64,000 nt of DNA from the NCBI RefSeq assembly GCF_900116715.1, contig NZ_FPBM01000006.1:124001-188000 (forward strand), given 5' to 3'. Source of the stretch: Polaromonas sp. YR568. Its GTDB lineage: Bacteria; Pseudomonadota; Gammaproteobacteria; Burkholderiales; Burkholderiaceae_C. Below the pieces are notes generated by a model. That model was not told the origin of the DNA and searched no databases. It was given only the letters and a program-made list of their open reading frames with translations. Within the stretch, counting starts at the first letter, position 1; each line of letters opens with the position of its first letter. Positions 1 to 8,904 of the stretch are shown piece by piece. The position numbers and the translations under genes are program-made.

Positions 1-1496
1 TGGCCTGCGGTCGGCATGCAGCTTTGCGACAGGGTCAGGGTGTAGGTGCGCGCGGCGGCGTCATACGCGCCTTGCGCATGCACGCGCGGCGTGCCGGCCT
101 GGCTGTACCAGCGCTTGAACTGCGGCAAGAGGCGGGCCAGGTCCGACATTGGGTTGGCATCGGCAATGGCTTGTGCGAAGTCGTCGCAGGTCACGGCGTG
201 GCCGTCGTGCCGTTCAAAATAAAGCGTCATGCCGCGGGCAAAGCTGTCACGGCCGACCAGGGTCTGCATCATGCGGACCACTTCGGCGCCTTTTTCGTAA
301 ATGGTGACGGTGTAGAAGTTGCTGATCTCGACATAGCTGTCGGGGCGCACCGGGTGGGCCATGGGGCCGGCGTCTTCGGGGAACTGGGCGGTGCGCAGCA
401 CGCGCACATCCTCAATGCGCTTGACGGCGCGGGCCGAGGCTTCACCGCACAGGTCTTGTGAGAACTCCTGGTCGCGGAAGACCGTGAGGCCTTCTTTCAG
501 GCTGAGCTGGAACCAGTCGCGGCAGGTGACGCGGTTGCCCGTCCAGTTGTGGAAATACTCGTGGCCGACCACACTTTCGATGTTGGAAAAATCTACGTCG
601 GTCGCGGTGGCCTGGTTGGCCAGCACGTACTTGGTGTTGAAGATGTTCAGGCCCTTGTTTTCCATGGCACCCATGTTGAAGTCGCTGGTGGCGACGATCA
701 TGAAGCGTTCCAGGTCCAGCGGCAGGCCGAAGCGGGCTTCGTCCCAGGCGACTGAATGCATGAGCGAAGTCATGGCGTGCTCGGTCTTGTCCAGGTCGCC
801 CGGGCGCACGTAGACCTGCAGCGTGTGCTGTTTGCCCGCACGCGAGGTGATGCGCTGCTCTCGGCTGACCAACTGGCCGGCCACCAGGGCAAAGAGGTAG
901 CTCGGCTTTTTGTGCGGGTCCACCCACTTGGCAAAATGCCGTGCGCCGTTGGGGCCGGGCTCCAGCGGGCCCTGGTCCACCAGGTTGCCGTTGGACAGCA
1001 GCACCGGGTACTGGGCCTTGTCGGCGCGCAGCGTCACGGTGTAGCTGGCCATCACGTCCGGGCGATCCAGGAAGTAGGTGATGCGCCGGAAGCCCTCGGC
1101 CTCGCACTGCGTGAAGAAGGAGTTGTTGCTGACGTACAGGCCCATCAGCTTGGTGTTTTTGGCCGGGCAGGTGGTGGTGAAGATTTCCAGCTCGAAGGGC
1201 TCGGCGCCTTCAGGCAGGTTTTCCAGCACCAGCTGGTTGCCTTCCATCTTGAACGAGGTGCCTTGGCCGTTGACCAGTACGCGCGCCAGGTTGAGCTCTT
1301 CGCCGTCCAGCTTTAGCGGCTGGGCCGGCACGTCCGGGTTGCGGCGCAGGCTCATCTTGTTGAGCACGCGCGTTTTCTGCGGGTCCAGGTCAAAGCACAG
1401 CTCTACCGTGTCTATCCAGTAAGCGGGCGCGACGTAGTCGGCGCGGTTGATCACCACGGCGGCCCCGGGGCCCGATCCATCAAGCATTTGCGGCAT
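1..1496 (-). CDS. pepN: Aminopeptidase N (M1 family), N-terminal ~498 residues, cut by window edge
   Basis: This is a zinc metallo-aminopeptidase that removes N-terminal residues from peptides in the cytoplasm. Reading the minus strand from the ATG at 1496 gives an open frame to the left edge. The exopeptidase motif GAMEN lies at about residues 276-280 (bases 657-671). The zinc site HEYFH lies at about 312-316 (near base 560), the same spacing as in E. coli PepN with a slightly longer N terminus. The C-terminal half is outside the window. The upstream neighbour prfB runs in the same direction but ends about 90 bases away, so co-transcription is possible but not shown. Confidence 0.95.
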   Translation of the reverse strand, partial: MPQMLDGSGPGAAVVINRADYVAPAYWIDTVELCFDLDPQKTRVLNKMSLRRNPDVPAQPLKLDGEELNLARVLVNGQGTSFKMEGNQLVLENLPEGAEPFELEIFTTTCPAKNTKLMGLYVSNNSFFTQCEAEGFRRITYFLDRPDVMASYTVTLRADKAQYPVLLSNGNLVDQGPLEPGPNGARHFAKWVDPHKKPSYLFALVAGQLVSREQRITSRAGKQHTLQVYVRPGDLDKTEHAMTSLMHSVAWDEARFGLPLDLERFMIVATSDFNMGAMENKGLNIFNTKYVLANQATATDVDFSNIESVVGHEYFHNWTGNRVTCRDWFQLSLKEGLTVFRDQEFSQDLCGEASARAVKRIEDVRVLRTAQFPEDAGPMAHPVRPDSYVEISNFYTVTIYEKGAEVVRMMQTLVGRDSFARGMTLYFERHDGHAVTCDDFAQAIADANPMSDLARLLPQFKRWYSQAGTPRVHAQGAYDAAARTYTLTLSQSCMPTAG

Positions 1497-1589
1497 GGTT
1501 AATTCCTGAAAATCAAAATTTCACAACTTCCGGTGTGCGTTGAAAGGCGCGCATTCGCGCCCTCATACGCCATCACACGTCCTCAGTCC

Positions 1590-2694
1590 TCAAACGCCCT
1601 GCTTCAGCGAGGCTTCAATAAACACGTCAAGGTCCCCGTCCAGCACTTTCTGCGTGGCCGAGACTTCCACATTGGTGCGCAGGTCCTTGATGCGGCTGTT
1701 GTCCAGCACATAGCTGCGGATCTGGTGGCCCCAGCCCACATCGGTCTTGGTGTCTTCGAGCTTCTGCTGGGCTTCCTGTTGCTTGCGCAGCTCGAAGTCA
1801 TACAGGCGCGAGCGCAAGCGCTTCCAGGCGACGTCGCGGTTGCTGTGCTGGCTGCGGCCGTCCTGGCACTGCACGACGATGCCGGTCGGGATGTGCGTCA
1901 GGCGCACGGCCGAGTCGGTCTTGTTGATGTGCTGGCCGCCGGCGCCGCTGGCGCGGAAGGTGTCGGTGCGCACATCGGCCGGGTTGATTTCGATCTCGAT
2001 GGAGTCGTCGATTTCGGGGTAGACAAACACCGAAGCAAACGAGGTGTGGCGCCCGCCCGAGGAGTCGAACGGCGACTTGCGCACCAGGCGGTGCACGCCG
2101 GTTTCGGTGCGCAGCAGGCCGAAGGCGTATTCACCCTCGATCTTGATGGTCGCGCCCTTGATACCGGCGGTGTCGCCCGGGGATTCGTCCTCGACCGTGG
2201 TCTTGAAGCCCTTGCGCTCGGCGTACTTGAGGTACTGGCGCAGCAGCATGCTGGCCCAGTCGCAGGCTTCGGTGCCGCCGGCGCCGGCCTGGATGTCCAG
2301 GAAGCAGGGCAGGGGGTCGGCCGGGTTGTTGAACATCCGGCGGAATTCCATTTTTTCGACTTCAGTGGCGACCTTGGCGGCTTCGCCTTCAATCGTCTGC
2401 ATGCCGGCTTCATCGCCTTCGGCTTTGGACATCTCGAAAAGCTCGGTGTTGTCGGCCAGCTCGGAGCTCAGGCGGTCAATGACGTGGACCACGTCTTCCA
2501 GCGACTTCTTTTCTTTACCCAGCTCTTGCGCGCGCTTGGGGTTGTCCCAGACTTTCGGGTCTTCCAGTGCGGCGTTGACTTCGTTCAGCTTGCGTTCTTT
2601 GGCAGGGTAGTCAAAGATACCCCCGAAGCTCGTTGACCCGGTTGCTGAGGTCTACGAGCTGGTTGCCGATGAGGTTGATGCGTTCTGCGTCCAT
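1590..2694 (-). CDS. prfB: Peptide chain release factor 2, expressed by programmed +1 frameshift
   Basis: Release factor 2 recognises UGA and UAA stop codons and triggers peptide release. The gene is in two frames: 27 codons from the ATG at 2694 end at an in-frame TGA (2611-2613), and the remaining 340 codons are in the +1 frame, giving about 367 residues, normal for RF2. The C-terminal part holds the tripeptide anticodon SPF (in KSPFDSSGG) and the catalytic GGQ (GAGGQHINK). The split is the conserved autoregulatory frameshift, not damage. No lysS follows it, although prfB and lysS are often adjacent in other proteobacteria. Confidence 0.97.
2610..2625 (-). promoter_or_regulatory. prfB: Programmed +1 frameshift site of prfB
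   Basis: On the minus strand the sequence reads CGGGGGTATCTTTGAC. It has an internal Shine-Dalgarno-like GGGGG (2620-2624), the slippery CTT codon, then in-frame TGA followed by C, the weakest UGA context. Skipping the T at 2613 continues as GAC TAC CCT into the RF2 body. When RF2 is scarce, ribosomes pause at this UGA and shift, which is the known feedback loop. Confidence 0.96.
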
Positions 2695-2767
2695 GATGTT
2701 CTGTCCTGAAATGGTGATGGCCGCATTGGGCGGCGTAACCCGCTATTTTCTCATGACACAGGGGTCT

Positions 2768-3703
2768 TTAACCCAGAAAGCCCTCAATCAGTGTTGCCAG
2801 CTGTTCGGGCTGGTCATGGTGCAGCATGTGGCCGGCGTCCTGGATCACCGCCACCTGCGCCTGGCGCACCTGTTTGAGCCGCTCGTGGTACTCGGCCAGG
2901 GTGTACTTGCCCTGCCACCAGGTGGCCAGCGAATCGTCTGAGGCCTCAACCGCCAGGGTGGGCGCGGTAATGCAGCGGTAGATCTCCAGCGCCTCGTCGA
3001 CGCGGTAGAGCTGGGCGCTGGTGATTTTGTGCGCGGCTTCGCCCAGAATTTGCCATTGGCCCGCCGCATCCGGACGCGCCCAGTGGCTGGCCAGCCAGCC
3101 GGCTTTGTCGGCCGACAGGCGCGGGTTGGTTTTCATCAGGCGGCGCGCCACCCCGGCCACATCGTCATAAGCCTTGAGCGCCAGTTCGCCGCGGTGCAGG
3201 GTTTTGAGCTCGTCTATCCATTTGGCATAGCGGCCGGGCGCCTGTTCGGGCTTGCTGGGCGGCAGGCCAAAGCCTTCCAGGTTGACCAGTTTGCGGATGC
3301 GCGCGGGCCGCACACCGGCATACAGCATGGCCACATTGCCGCCCATGCTGTGGCCGACCAGGTCGACGGGTTTGTCGCCTGCATAGTGATCAAGCAGAAA
3401 GTCCAGGTCGGCCATGTAGTCGGCAAACCAGTAGTTGTCAGCGGGGCTGCCTTCAGGGCCTGAGCCGGTGAGCCCAAAGCCGCGCCAGTCAGGCGCAATG
3501 ATGGTGCGGCCTTGCGCGAAGGCGTCCGACAGGGCGTCCACCATGAACTGGTAAGAAGCCGCCACGTCCATCCAGCCATGCACCAGCACCAATGGCGGCA
3601 GCGCGGGGTTCGCACCTGTTGCGCTTTCCCATATGCGTACGTGGTAACCGAGCTTGCGAATAGGGACAAACTCGCTGCGGGAAGATCGTTTTTCTTTGTA
3701 CAT
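2768..3703 (-). CDS. Alpha/beta hydrolase, cytoplasmic
   Basis: This 311-residue protein has the alpha/beta hydrolase fold. LVLVHGWMD forms the oxyanion region and GHSMGG (about residue 117) is the nucleophile elbow with serine. A late acidic residue and a C-terminal GHMLHHDQPE supply the catalytic histidine. There is no signal peptide. Such proteins hydrolyse esters or related bonds, and the substrate cannot be read from the sequence. Its start codon abuts the start region of the divergent acyl-CoA synthetase gene, so the two share a very short promoter region. Confidence 0.85.
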   Translation of the reverse strand: MYKEKRSSRSEFVPIRKLGYHVRIWESATGANPALPPLVLVHGWMDVAASYQFMVDALSDAFAQGRTIIAPDWRGFGLTGSGPEGSPADNYWFADYMADLDFLLDHYAGDKPVDLVGHSMGGNVAMLYAGVRPARIRKLVNLEGFGLPPSKPEQAPGRYAKWIDELKTLHRGELALKAYDDVAGVARRLMKTNPRLSADKAGWLASHWARPDAAGQWQILGEAAHKITSAQLYRVDEALEIYRCITAPTLAVEASDDSLATWWQGKYTLAEYHERLKQVRQAQVAVIQDAGHMLHHDQPEQLATLIEGFLG

Positions 3704-3711
3704 TGGTTGTC

Positions 3712-5508
3712 ATGATAAAGAGACACGAAGCCAAGCGCAGTCAACACAGGGACAAGCCATCCCGCCCTGAAGCACAAGCCGATCACTACGCAGCTCTCCA
3801 CGCCGGCTTTCACTGGCAGGTGGATGAACACTTCAACATCGCCGAGGCCTGCTGTAGCCGCTGGGCCCGCGCTGAGCGCGACAATCCGGGTGCTACAAAA
3901 AAAGTAGCGATCTACGCTCACCAATCGGGCGCTGCAACCGCTTTTCATACATACGAAGCGCTGCAGAAGGCCGCCGACGCGCTCAGCCATGTGCTGACGA
4001 ATCTGGGCGTCAAGCGCGGCGACCGCGTGGCCATCGTGATGCCGCAGCGGCTGGAAACTGCGGTGGCTTACATGGCGGTGTTCCAGATGGGCGCGGTGGC
4101 CATGCCGCTGTCCATGCTGTTTGGGCCTGAGGCGCTGGAGTACCGGCTGCAGGACAGCGAGGCTGTGGTGGCTGTTTGCGATGAAAGCTCGATCGACAGC
4201 CTCCGTGCGATTCGCGGCAACTGCCCGGCTTTGCGCACTGTGGTGGCTGCGGGTACAGCCCGGGGCAAGGGCGATCTTGACTACGACACCGCGCTCGCGG
4301 CGCAGAAGAGCACGTTCACCGCCGTCAAAACCAAGGCCGACGAAGGCGCCATCCTGATCTACACCAGCGGCACGACCGGCCCGCCCAAAGGGGCGTTGCT
4401 GCCGCACCGGGCGTTGATCGGCAACCTGCCGGGTTTTATCTGCAGCCACAACTGGTTTGGTTTCGACGGCAAGACCAACATGAAGTCGGACGCCGTTTTC
4501 TGGTCTCCGGCAGACTGGGCGTGGACTGGGGGCTTGATGGATGCCTTGCTTCCCAGCCTCTACTTCGGCCGGCCCATCGTCGCCTTCAACGGCCGCTTCA
4601 GCCCCGAACTGGCCTTCAGCTTGATGGCGGAGCAGGGCGTGACGCACACCTTTTTGTTCCCCACGGCGCTCAAGGCCATGATGAAGGCCTATCCCAAGCC
4701 CCGTCAGCACTTCAAACTCAAACTCGAAGCCATGATGAGCGCCGGTGAAGCAGTGGGCGACGCAGTGTTTGCCTACTGCCAGGAGCAATTGGGCGTGACC
4801 GTCAACGAGATGTTCGGCCAGACGGAGATGAATTACGTCGTCGGCAACTGCAGCCGCCTCTGGCCCGCACGCCCGGGCAGCATGGGCAAGGCCTACCCGG
4901 GCCATCGCGTGGCGGTGATCGACGACGAAGGCAATGAATGCGCGGTGGGCGTGCCCGGCGATGTGTCGGTGAACCGTTATGACATCCACGGCGACCCCGA
5001 CCCGATTTTCTTTTTGGGCTACTGGAAAAAAGACCAAGCCACCCGCAGCAAATTTACCGGCGACTGGTGCCGCACCGGCGACCTGGCGCGCCGCGACGCC
5101 GACGGCTACCTCTGGTACGAGGGCCGCGCCGACGATGTGTTCAAAGCCGCCGGCTACCGCATCGGCCCCGGCGAAATCGAAAACTGCCTGGTCAAACATG
5201 CCGCCGTCGCCAACGCCGCCGTCGTGCCAAAGCCGGATCGCGAGCGCGGCGCCGTCGTCAAGGCCTATGTAGTGCTTGCTCCTGATTTGGTAGCTGCCCG
5301 CGCCCGTCATCCGGGCGGCACGGCCCGATTTGATGAGGAGCTGACAGCGCAGCTGCAAGCCCACGTCAAAACCATGCTGGCGCCCTACGAGTACCCCAAG
5401 GAGATCGAATTCATCGACGCGTTGCCGATGACAACGACCGGCAAGGTGCAGCGCCGTGTACTGCGATTGCAGGAAGAAGAGCGCTTTAAAGCACAGTCAG
5501 CAACCTGA
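3712..5508 (+). CDS. AMP-dependent acyl-CoA synthetase (acetyl/medium-chain type)
   Basis: This ANL-superfamily enzyme activates a carboxylic acid with ATP and CoA. It carries the P-loop YTSGTTGPPKG (about 217-227), the motif NEMFGQTEMN, the hinge region WCRTGDLARRDADGY and the C-terminal TTTGKVQRR lysine motif. At about 598 residues it is typical. The ATG at 3712 is preferred over an upstream TTG at 3703 that would overlap the start of the divergent hydrolase gene. A start further in is possible, because the homologous part begins near FHWQVDEHFNIAEACC. Two linker regions appear lengthened by short repeats (3892-3908 and 5278-5296). A rho-independent terminator follows directly. Chain-length preference is not determinable here. 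Confidence 0.88.
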   Translation: MIKRHEAKRSQHRDKPSRPEAQADHYAALHAGFHWQVDEHFNIAEACCSRWARAERDNPGATKKVAIYAHQSGAATAFHTYEALQKAADALSHVLTNLGVKRGDRVAIVMPQRLETAVAYMAVFQMGAVAMPLSMLFGPEALEYRLQDSEAVVAVCDESSIDSLRAIRGNCPALRTVVAAGTARGKGDLDYDTALAAQKSTFTAVKTKADEGAILIYTSGTTGPPKGALLPHRALIGNLPGFICSHNWFGFDGKTNMKSDAVFWSPADWAWTGGLMDALLPSLYFGRPIVAFNGRFSPELAFSLMAEQGVTHTFLFPTALKAMMKAYPKPRQHFKLKLEAMMSAGEAVGDAVFAYCQEQLGVTVNEMFGQTEMNYVVGNCSRLWPARPGSMGKAYPGHRVAVIDDEGNECAVGVPGDVSVNRYDIHGDPDPIFFLGYWKKDQATRSKFTGDWCRTGDLARRDADGYLWYEGRADDVFKAAGYRIGPGEIENCLVKHAAVANAAVVPKPDRERGAVVKAYVVLAPDLVAARARHPGGTARFDEELTAQLQAHVKTMLAPYEYPKEIEFIDALPMTTTGKVQRRVLRLQEEERFKAQSAT

Positions 5509-5518
5509 CGCAGCCAAT

Positions 5519-5545
5519 AAAAAAGCACCCGATGGGTGCTTTTTT
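5519..5545. terminator. Rho-independent terminator after the acyl-CoA synthetase gene
   Basis: The stem GCACCC/GGGTGC has a GAT loop and is flanked by an A-run on the left and a T-run on the right. It can therefore act in both directions and lies between convergent genes. Confidence 0.85.
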
Positions 5546-5609
5546 ATTTCCAGCAGGCGCCGTGGAACTGGCTTGGCCAGGTCACAAGCGCCGGCAGGGG
5601 GTGTGCAAC

Positions 5610-6275
5610 TTATCTAGCTGCTACTTGTTCGGCCACATAGATTTCAACCCGGCGGTTCTTGTCGCGGCCTTGCTGCGTGTTGTTATCGGCCACCGGCTCG
5701 CGCGAGCCGCGGCCATCGGTAGCGATGCGGGTGCGGGCCACGCCGCGGCTGACCAGGTAGTCACGGGCGGAGTCGGCACGGTCTATCGACAGCGGGTTGT
5801 TGATCGCGTCGGAACCGGTGCTGTCGGTGTGACCGATGATGGTGACGGTGGTGACCGGGTTCTGGTTCAGGCTGGTGGCGAACTGATTCAGGATGGGCGC
5901 GAAGTTGGGCTTGATGGCCGAGCGGCCCACGTCAAACGACACATCGCTGGGAATGTCCAGCTTCAGGCGGTTGTCGGTGGTCTGGCTGACGGCCACGCCC
6001 GTGCCAACGGTCGCGCGCTCCATGGCGGCCTTTTGTTCCTGCATTTTCTTGGACCAGATATAACCGCCGCCGGCGCCGACCGCGCCGCCCAGCACCGCGC
6101 CCGTGGCCGCGCCCTTGGAGCCGCCTGTGGCCGCGCCCAGCAGCGCACCCGCTACGGCGCCAATGCCCGCGCCCTTGGCCGTGTCGGACTGGGTTTCGCT
6201 CATGTTGGCGCAACCGGAGAGGGTCAGGGCGACAAGCACCGCGCTGGTGATGGATGTGATGGTCAGTTTGTTCAT
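5610..6275 (-). CDS. OmpA-family outer-membrane lipoprotein with glycine zipper
   Basis: The 221-residue protein begins with a lipoprotein signal ending in the lipobox LSGC (Cys22). A glycine-zipper stretch follows (about 34-70, AGALLGAATGG / GAVLGGAVGAGGG), then a C-terminal OmpA-like peptidoglycan-binding domain with GHTDSTGSDAINNPLSIDRA and GRGSREPVADN. It resembles YiaD/Pal-type proteins that tie the outer membrane to peptidoglycan. It is transcribed alone, convergent with the acyl-CoA synthetase gene. The 277 bases upstream, shared with the divergent aldo/keto reductase gene, show no other gene. Confidence 0.92.
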   Translation of the reverse strand: MNKLTITSITSAVLVALTLSGCANMSETQSDTAKGAGIGAVAGALLGAATGGSKGAATGAVLGGAVGAGGGYIWSKKMQEQKAAMERATVGTGVAVSQTTDNRLKLDIPSDVSFDVGRSAIKPNFAPILNQFATSLNQNPVTTVTIIGHTDSTGSDAINNPLSIDRADSARDYLVSRGVARTRIATDGRGSREPVADNNTQQGRDKNRRVEIYVAEQVAAR

Positions 6276-6552
6276 GAAAATGCTCCTCGGGAAAGATTGG
6301 ACGGTATCGTTTTGAAATTGTGTTGATGAATTTAGGATTCAGCCACGAGCGGATTAAATCGCTGGTGTGTGAATGCTAGGCAGGCAATTGGTGAGCAGTT
6401 GTAAGACAAGGGCCCGAATTGGGCTTCCAGCAAGCCGCGTTCAGAGCCCTTAAACTAGCCGTTTCGTGAACTCCGTCACACGGCCTTTTCATTGACGCAA
6501 CAGCGGTTTTCTCCCCGCTCACCCCTCCTACTTCCTCCAAACCGGCATTCCC

Positions 6553-7614
6553 ATGAACAAAGTCCAACTCGGCTCCAGCGACCTGCACGTGACACCCATT
6601 TGCCTGGGCACCATGACATTCGGTGAACAGGTGGACGAAAAAACCTCCCACGCCATCCTGGATCGTTCACTGGAGCGCGGCGTCAATTTCATCGACACGG
6701 CAGAGATGTATTCGGTGCCGGCGCGCGCCGAGACCTGCGGCTCGACCGAAACCATCATCGGCAACTGGTTCGCCAAAAACCCTTCTGCACGCAGCAAGCT
6801 GGTGCTCGCAACCAAGGTTGCCGGCCCTTCGCGCGGCATGCCCTGGGTGCGTGAAGGCAGCGGCATGACGGCCAAGGACATCGTGGCCTCCTGCGACGCC
6901 AGCCTGAAGCGCCTGCAGACCGATGTGATCGACCTGTACCAGATTCATTGGCCGGAGCGCCATGTGCCCGCTTTCGGCGCGCTGTATTACAACCCCGCGC
7001 AGGAACGCTCTGCCACCCCTATTCACGAGCAACTGCAGGCCCTGGGCGGGCTGGTAAAGGCCGGCAAGGTGAAAGCCATTGGCCTGTCGAATGAAACGCC
7101 TTATGGCGTGCACGAGTTTGTGCGCCTGGCCGAGCAGCACGGCCTGCCGCGCGTGGCCGCCGTGCAAAACCCGTATTGCCTGATCAACCGCACCGTCGAA
7201 AACGGCCTGGACGAAACCATGCACCGCCTAAATGTGTCGCTGCTGGCTTATTCGCCACTGGGCTTTGGCTTGCTGACAGGCAAATACGACGAATCAGGCA
7301 CCGAAGGCCCGAACGCCCCCAAGGAAGCGCGCATTGCCAAGTTCGAGTCGACCCGCAAGCAGCGCTGGGGCCGCCCCGAAGCGCTGACCGCCGCTCGCCG
7401 CTACAACGCCCTGGCGCGCGACAACAAGCTGACGCCGACGCAACTGGCGCTGGCGTTTTGCTATACCAAATGGCAGGTGGCCAGCACCATCATCGGTGTG
7501 ACTTCGGTTGCACAGCTGGATGAGGACCTGGATGCATGGGGCACCAAGCTGTCCGCTGAAGTGCTGGCAGAAATCGACAAAATCCGTTGGGAAACGCGCG
7601 ACCCGGCACTGTGA
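6553..7614 (+). CDS. Aldo/keto reductase, Tas-like
   Basis: An NADP(H)-dependent oxidoreductase of 353 residues with a TIM-barrel fold. Visible catalytic-tetrad elements are DTAEMYS (Asp and Tyr), ATKVAG (Lys) and YQIHWPER (His). Length and the NPYCLINRTVENGL and SPLGFGLLTGKY segments match the Tas/YghZ branch. The physiological carbonyl substrate is unknown. The ybaK gene follows 45 bases downstream on the same strand and may be co-transcribed. Confidence 0.9.
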   Translation: MNKVQLGSSDLHVTPICLGTMTFGEQVDEKTSHAILDRSLERGVNFIDTAEMYSVPARAETCGSTETIIGNWFAKNPSARSKLVLATKVAGPSRGMPWVREGSGMTAKDIVASCDASLKRLQTDVIDLYQIHWPERHVPAFGALYYNPAQERSATPIHEQLQALGGLVKAGKVKAIGLSNETPYGVHEFVRLAEQHGLPRVAAVQNPYCLINRTVENGLDETMHRLNVSLLAYSPLGFGLLTGKYDESGTEGPNAPKEARIAKFESTRKQRWGRPEALTAARRYNALARDNKLTPTQLALAFCYTKWQVASTIIGVTSVAQLDEDLDAWGTKLSAEVLAEIDKIRWETRDPAL

Positions 7615-7659
7615 GGCCAGGCAGTCACGCGAGGCGAGCGGTAGTGGGGGAATAGTTGG

Positions 7660-8172
7660 ATGGGGAAAAAAGACCACGTCAGCGAAACGCCGGCCACTGC
7701 CTTGCTGAAAGCCAACAAGGTGGCTTTCACCGAACACCCCTACGAGTACCTCGAGCACGGCGGCGCCCAGCACAGCGCCGAGGTGCTGGGGTTTGATCCC
7801 TTCACCGTCGTCAAGACGCTGGTCATGCAGGACCAGGACGCCAAGCCGCTGCTGGTGCTGATGCACGGCAACCGCAAGGTGTCGACCAAAAACCTGGCGC
7901 GGCAAATCGGCGCCAAATCGGTGGAGCCCTGCAAACCCGAAGTCGCCAACCGCCACAGCGGTTACCTGGTGGGCGGCACATCGCCTTTCGGCACGCGCAA
8001 GGCCATGCCTGTCTTTATTGAAGAGAGCATCCTCGCCCTGCCCAAAATCGCCATCAACGGCGGGCGGCGTGGCTACCTGATCGGTATTGACCCGCAGGTG
8101 TGTGTCACATTGCTGGGTGCAAAATCGGTGAACTGCGCTTTAAGTTTGGACAACGCGGCAGGCTACGGCTGA
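7660..8172 (+). CDS. ybaK: YbaK/EbsC-family aminoacyl-tRNA deacylase
   Basis: This 170-residue protein belongs to the family that hydrolyses mischarged Cys-tRNA(Pro) or related species, protecting translation in trans. The conserved lysine sits in FTVVKTLVMQ and the loop GGTSPFGTRKAMPVFIE is the family signature. It appears complete. The assignment to YbaK rather than another trans-editing subgroup rests on overall pattern only. Confidence 0.9.
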   Translation: MGKKDHVSETPATALLKANKVAFTEHPYEYLEHGGAQHSAEVLGFDPFTVVKTLVMQDQDAKPLLVLMHGNRKVSTKNLARQIGAKSVEPCKPEVANRHSGYLVGGTSPFGTRKAMPVFIEESILALPKIAINGGRRGYLIGIDPQVCVTLLGAKSVNCALSLDNAAGYG

Positions 8173-8237
8173 AGCCGGCCACCGCTGCAACGACGCAACG
8201 ACAATAACGAATAACGACGACAACGAGGAAGACTACT

Positions 8238-8876
8238 GTGAACTACGCCTATTCCATCGCAGCCACGCTGCTGGCCTATCTGCTCGGCTCGCTGTCATTT
8301 GCAGTGATTGTGAGCAAGGGGATGGGGCTGAAAGACCCACGCAGCTACGGCAGCAAGAACCCGGGCGCCACCAACGTGCTGCGGTCGGGCAGCAAGGCCG
8401 CCGCCATCACGACGCTGCTGCTGGACGCCCTGAAGGGCTGGCTGCCGGTGGTGCTGGTCAAGTGGTTTGGTGCTGACTACGGCCTGGGCGACGGCACGGT
8501 GGCCGCTGTAGGTTTTGCGGCCTTTCTGGGGCATCTGTATCCGGTGTTCTTCCAGTTCAAGGGCGGCAAGGGCGTCGCCACGGCGGCGGGCGTGCTGCTC
8601 GGCGTGAGCTGGGTGCTGGGCCTGGCCACGCTGCTCACCTGGGTGATCGTGGCCTTCTTTTCACGCTACTCCTCGCTCGCATCGCTGGCCGCGGCGGTGT
8701 TTGCGCCGTTTTTCTACCTGCTGGGCGACCGCGAAGCCTGGTATGTCGACAAAGCCATTCTCATCGTGATGATCGCCATCAGCGCCCTGCTGATTTACCG
8801 GCACCGCGAAAACATCAGCAAGCTGCTCAAAGGCACAGAGTCCAAACTGGGCGGCTCAAAGCAGGCGGCCAAGTAG
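8238..8876 (+). CDS. plsY: Glycerol-3-phosphate acyltransferase PlsY
   Basis: An integral membrane enzyme that transfers an acyl group from acyl-phosphate to glycerol-3-phosphate, the first step of phospholipid synthesis. The three family motifs are visible: GSLSFAVIVSK near the N terminus, DPRSYGSKNPGATNVLR, and FQFKGGKGVATAAGV. Five hydrophobic segments fit the known topology. The length of 212 residues is normal. It starts with GTG or the nearby codons at 8238 after a short spacer from ybaK. Confidence 0.95.
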   Translation: MNYAYSIAATLLAYLLGSLSFAVIVSKGMGLKDPRSYGSKNPGATNVLRSGSKAAAITTLLLDALKGWLPVVLVKWFGADYGLGDGTVAAVGFAAFLGHLYPVFFQFKGGKGVATAAGVLLGVSWVLGLATLLTWVIVAFFSRYSSLASLAAAVFAPFFYLLGDREAWYVDKAILIVMIAISALLIYRHRENISKLLKGTESKLGGSKQAAK

Positions 8877-8904
8877 GGCGATTGGGCGGAGCCTCAATAG
8901 CGCC

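Noticed and set aside
3214..5364. A 716-residue minus-strand frame across the acyl-CoA synthetase gene
   Set aside because: Antisense to a clear enzyme gene; its C-terminal part is only a frame-shifted reading of the hydrolase.
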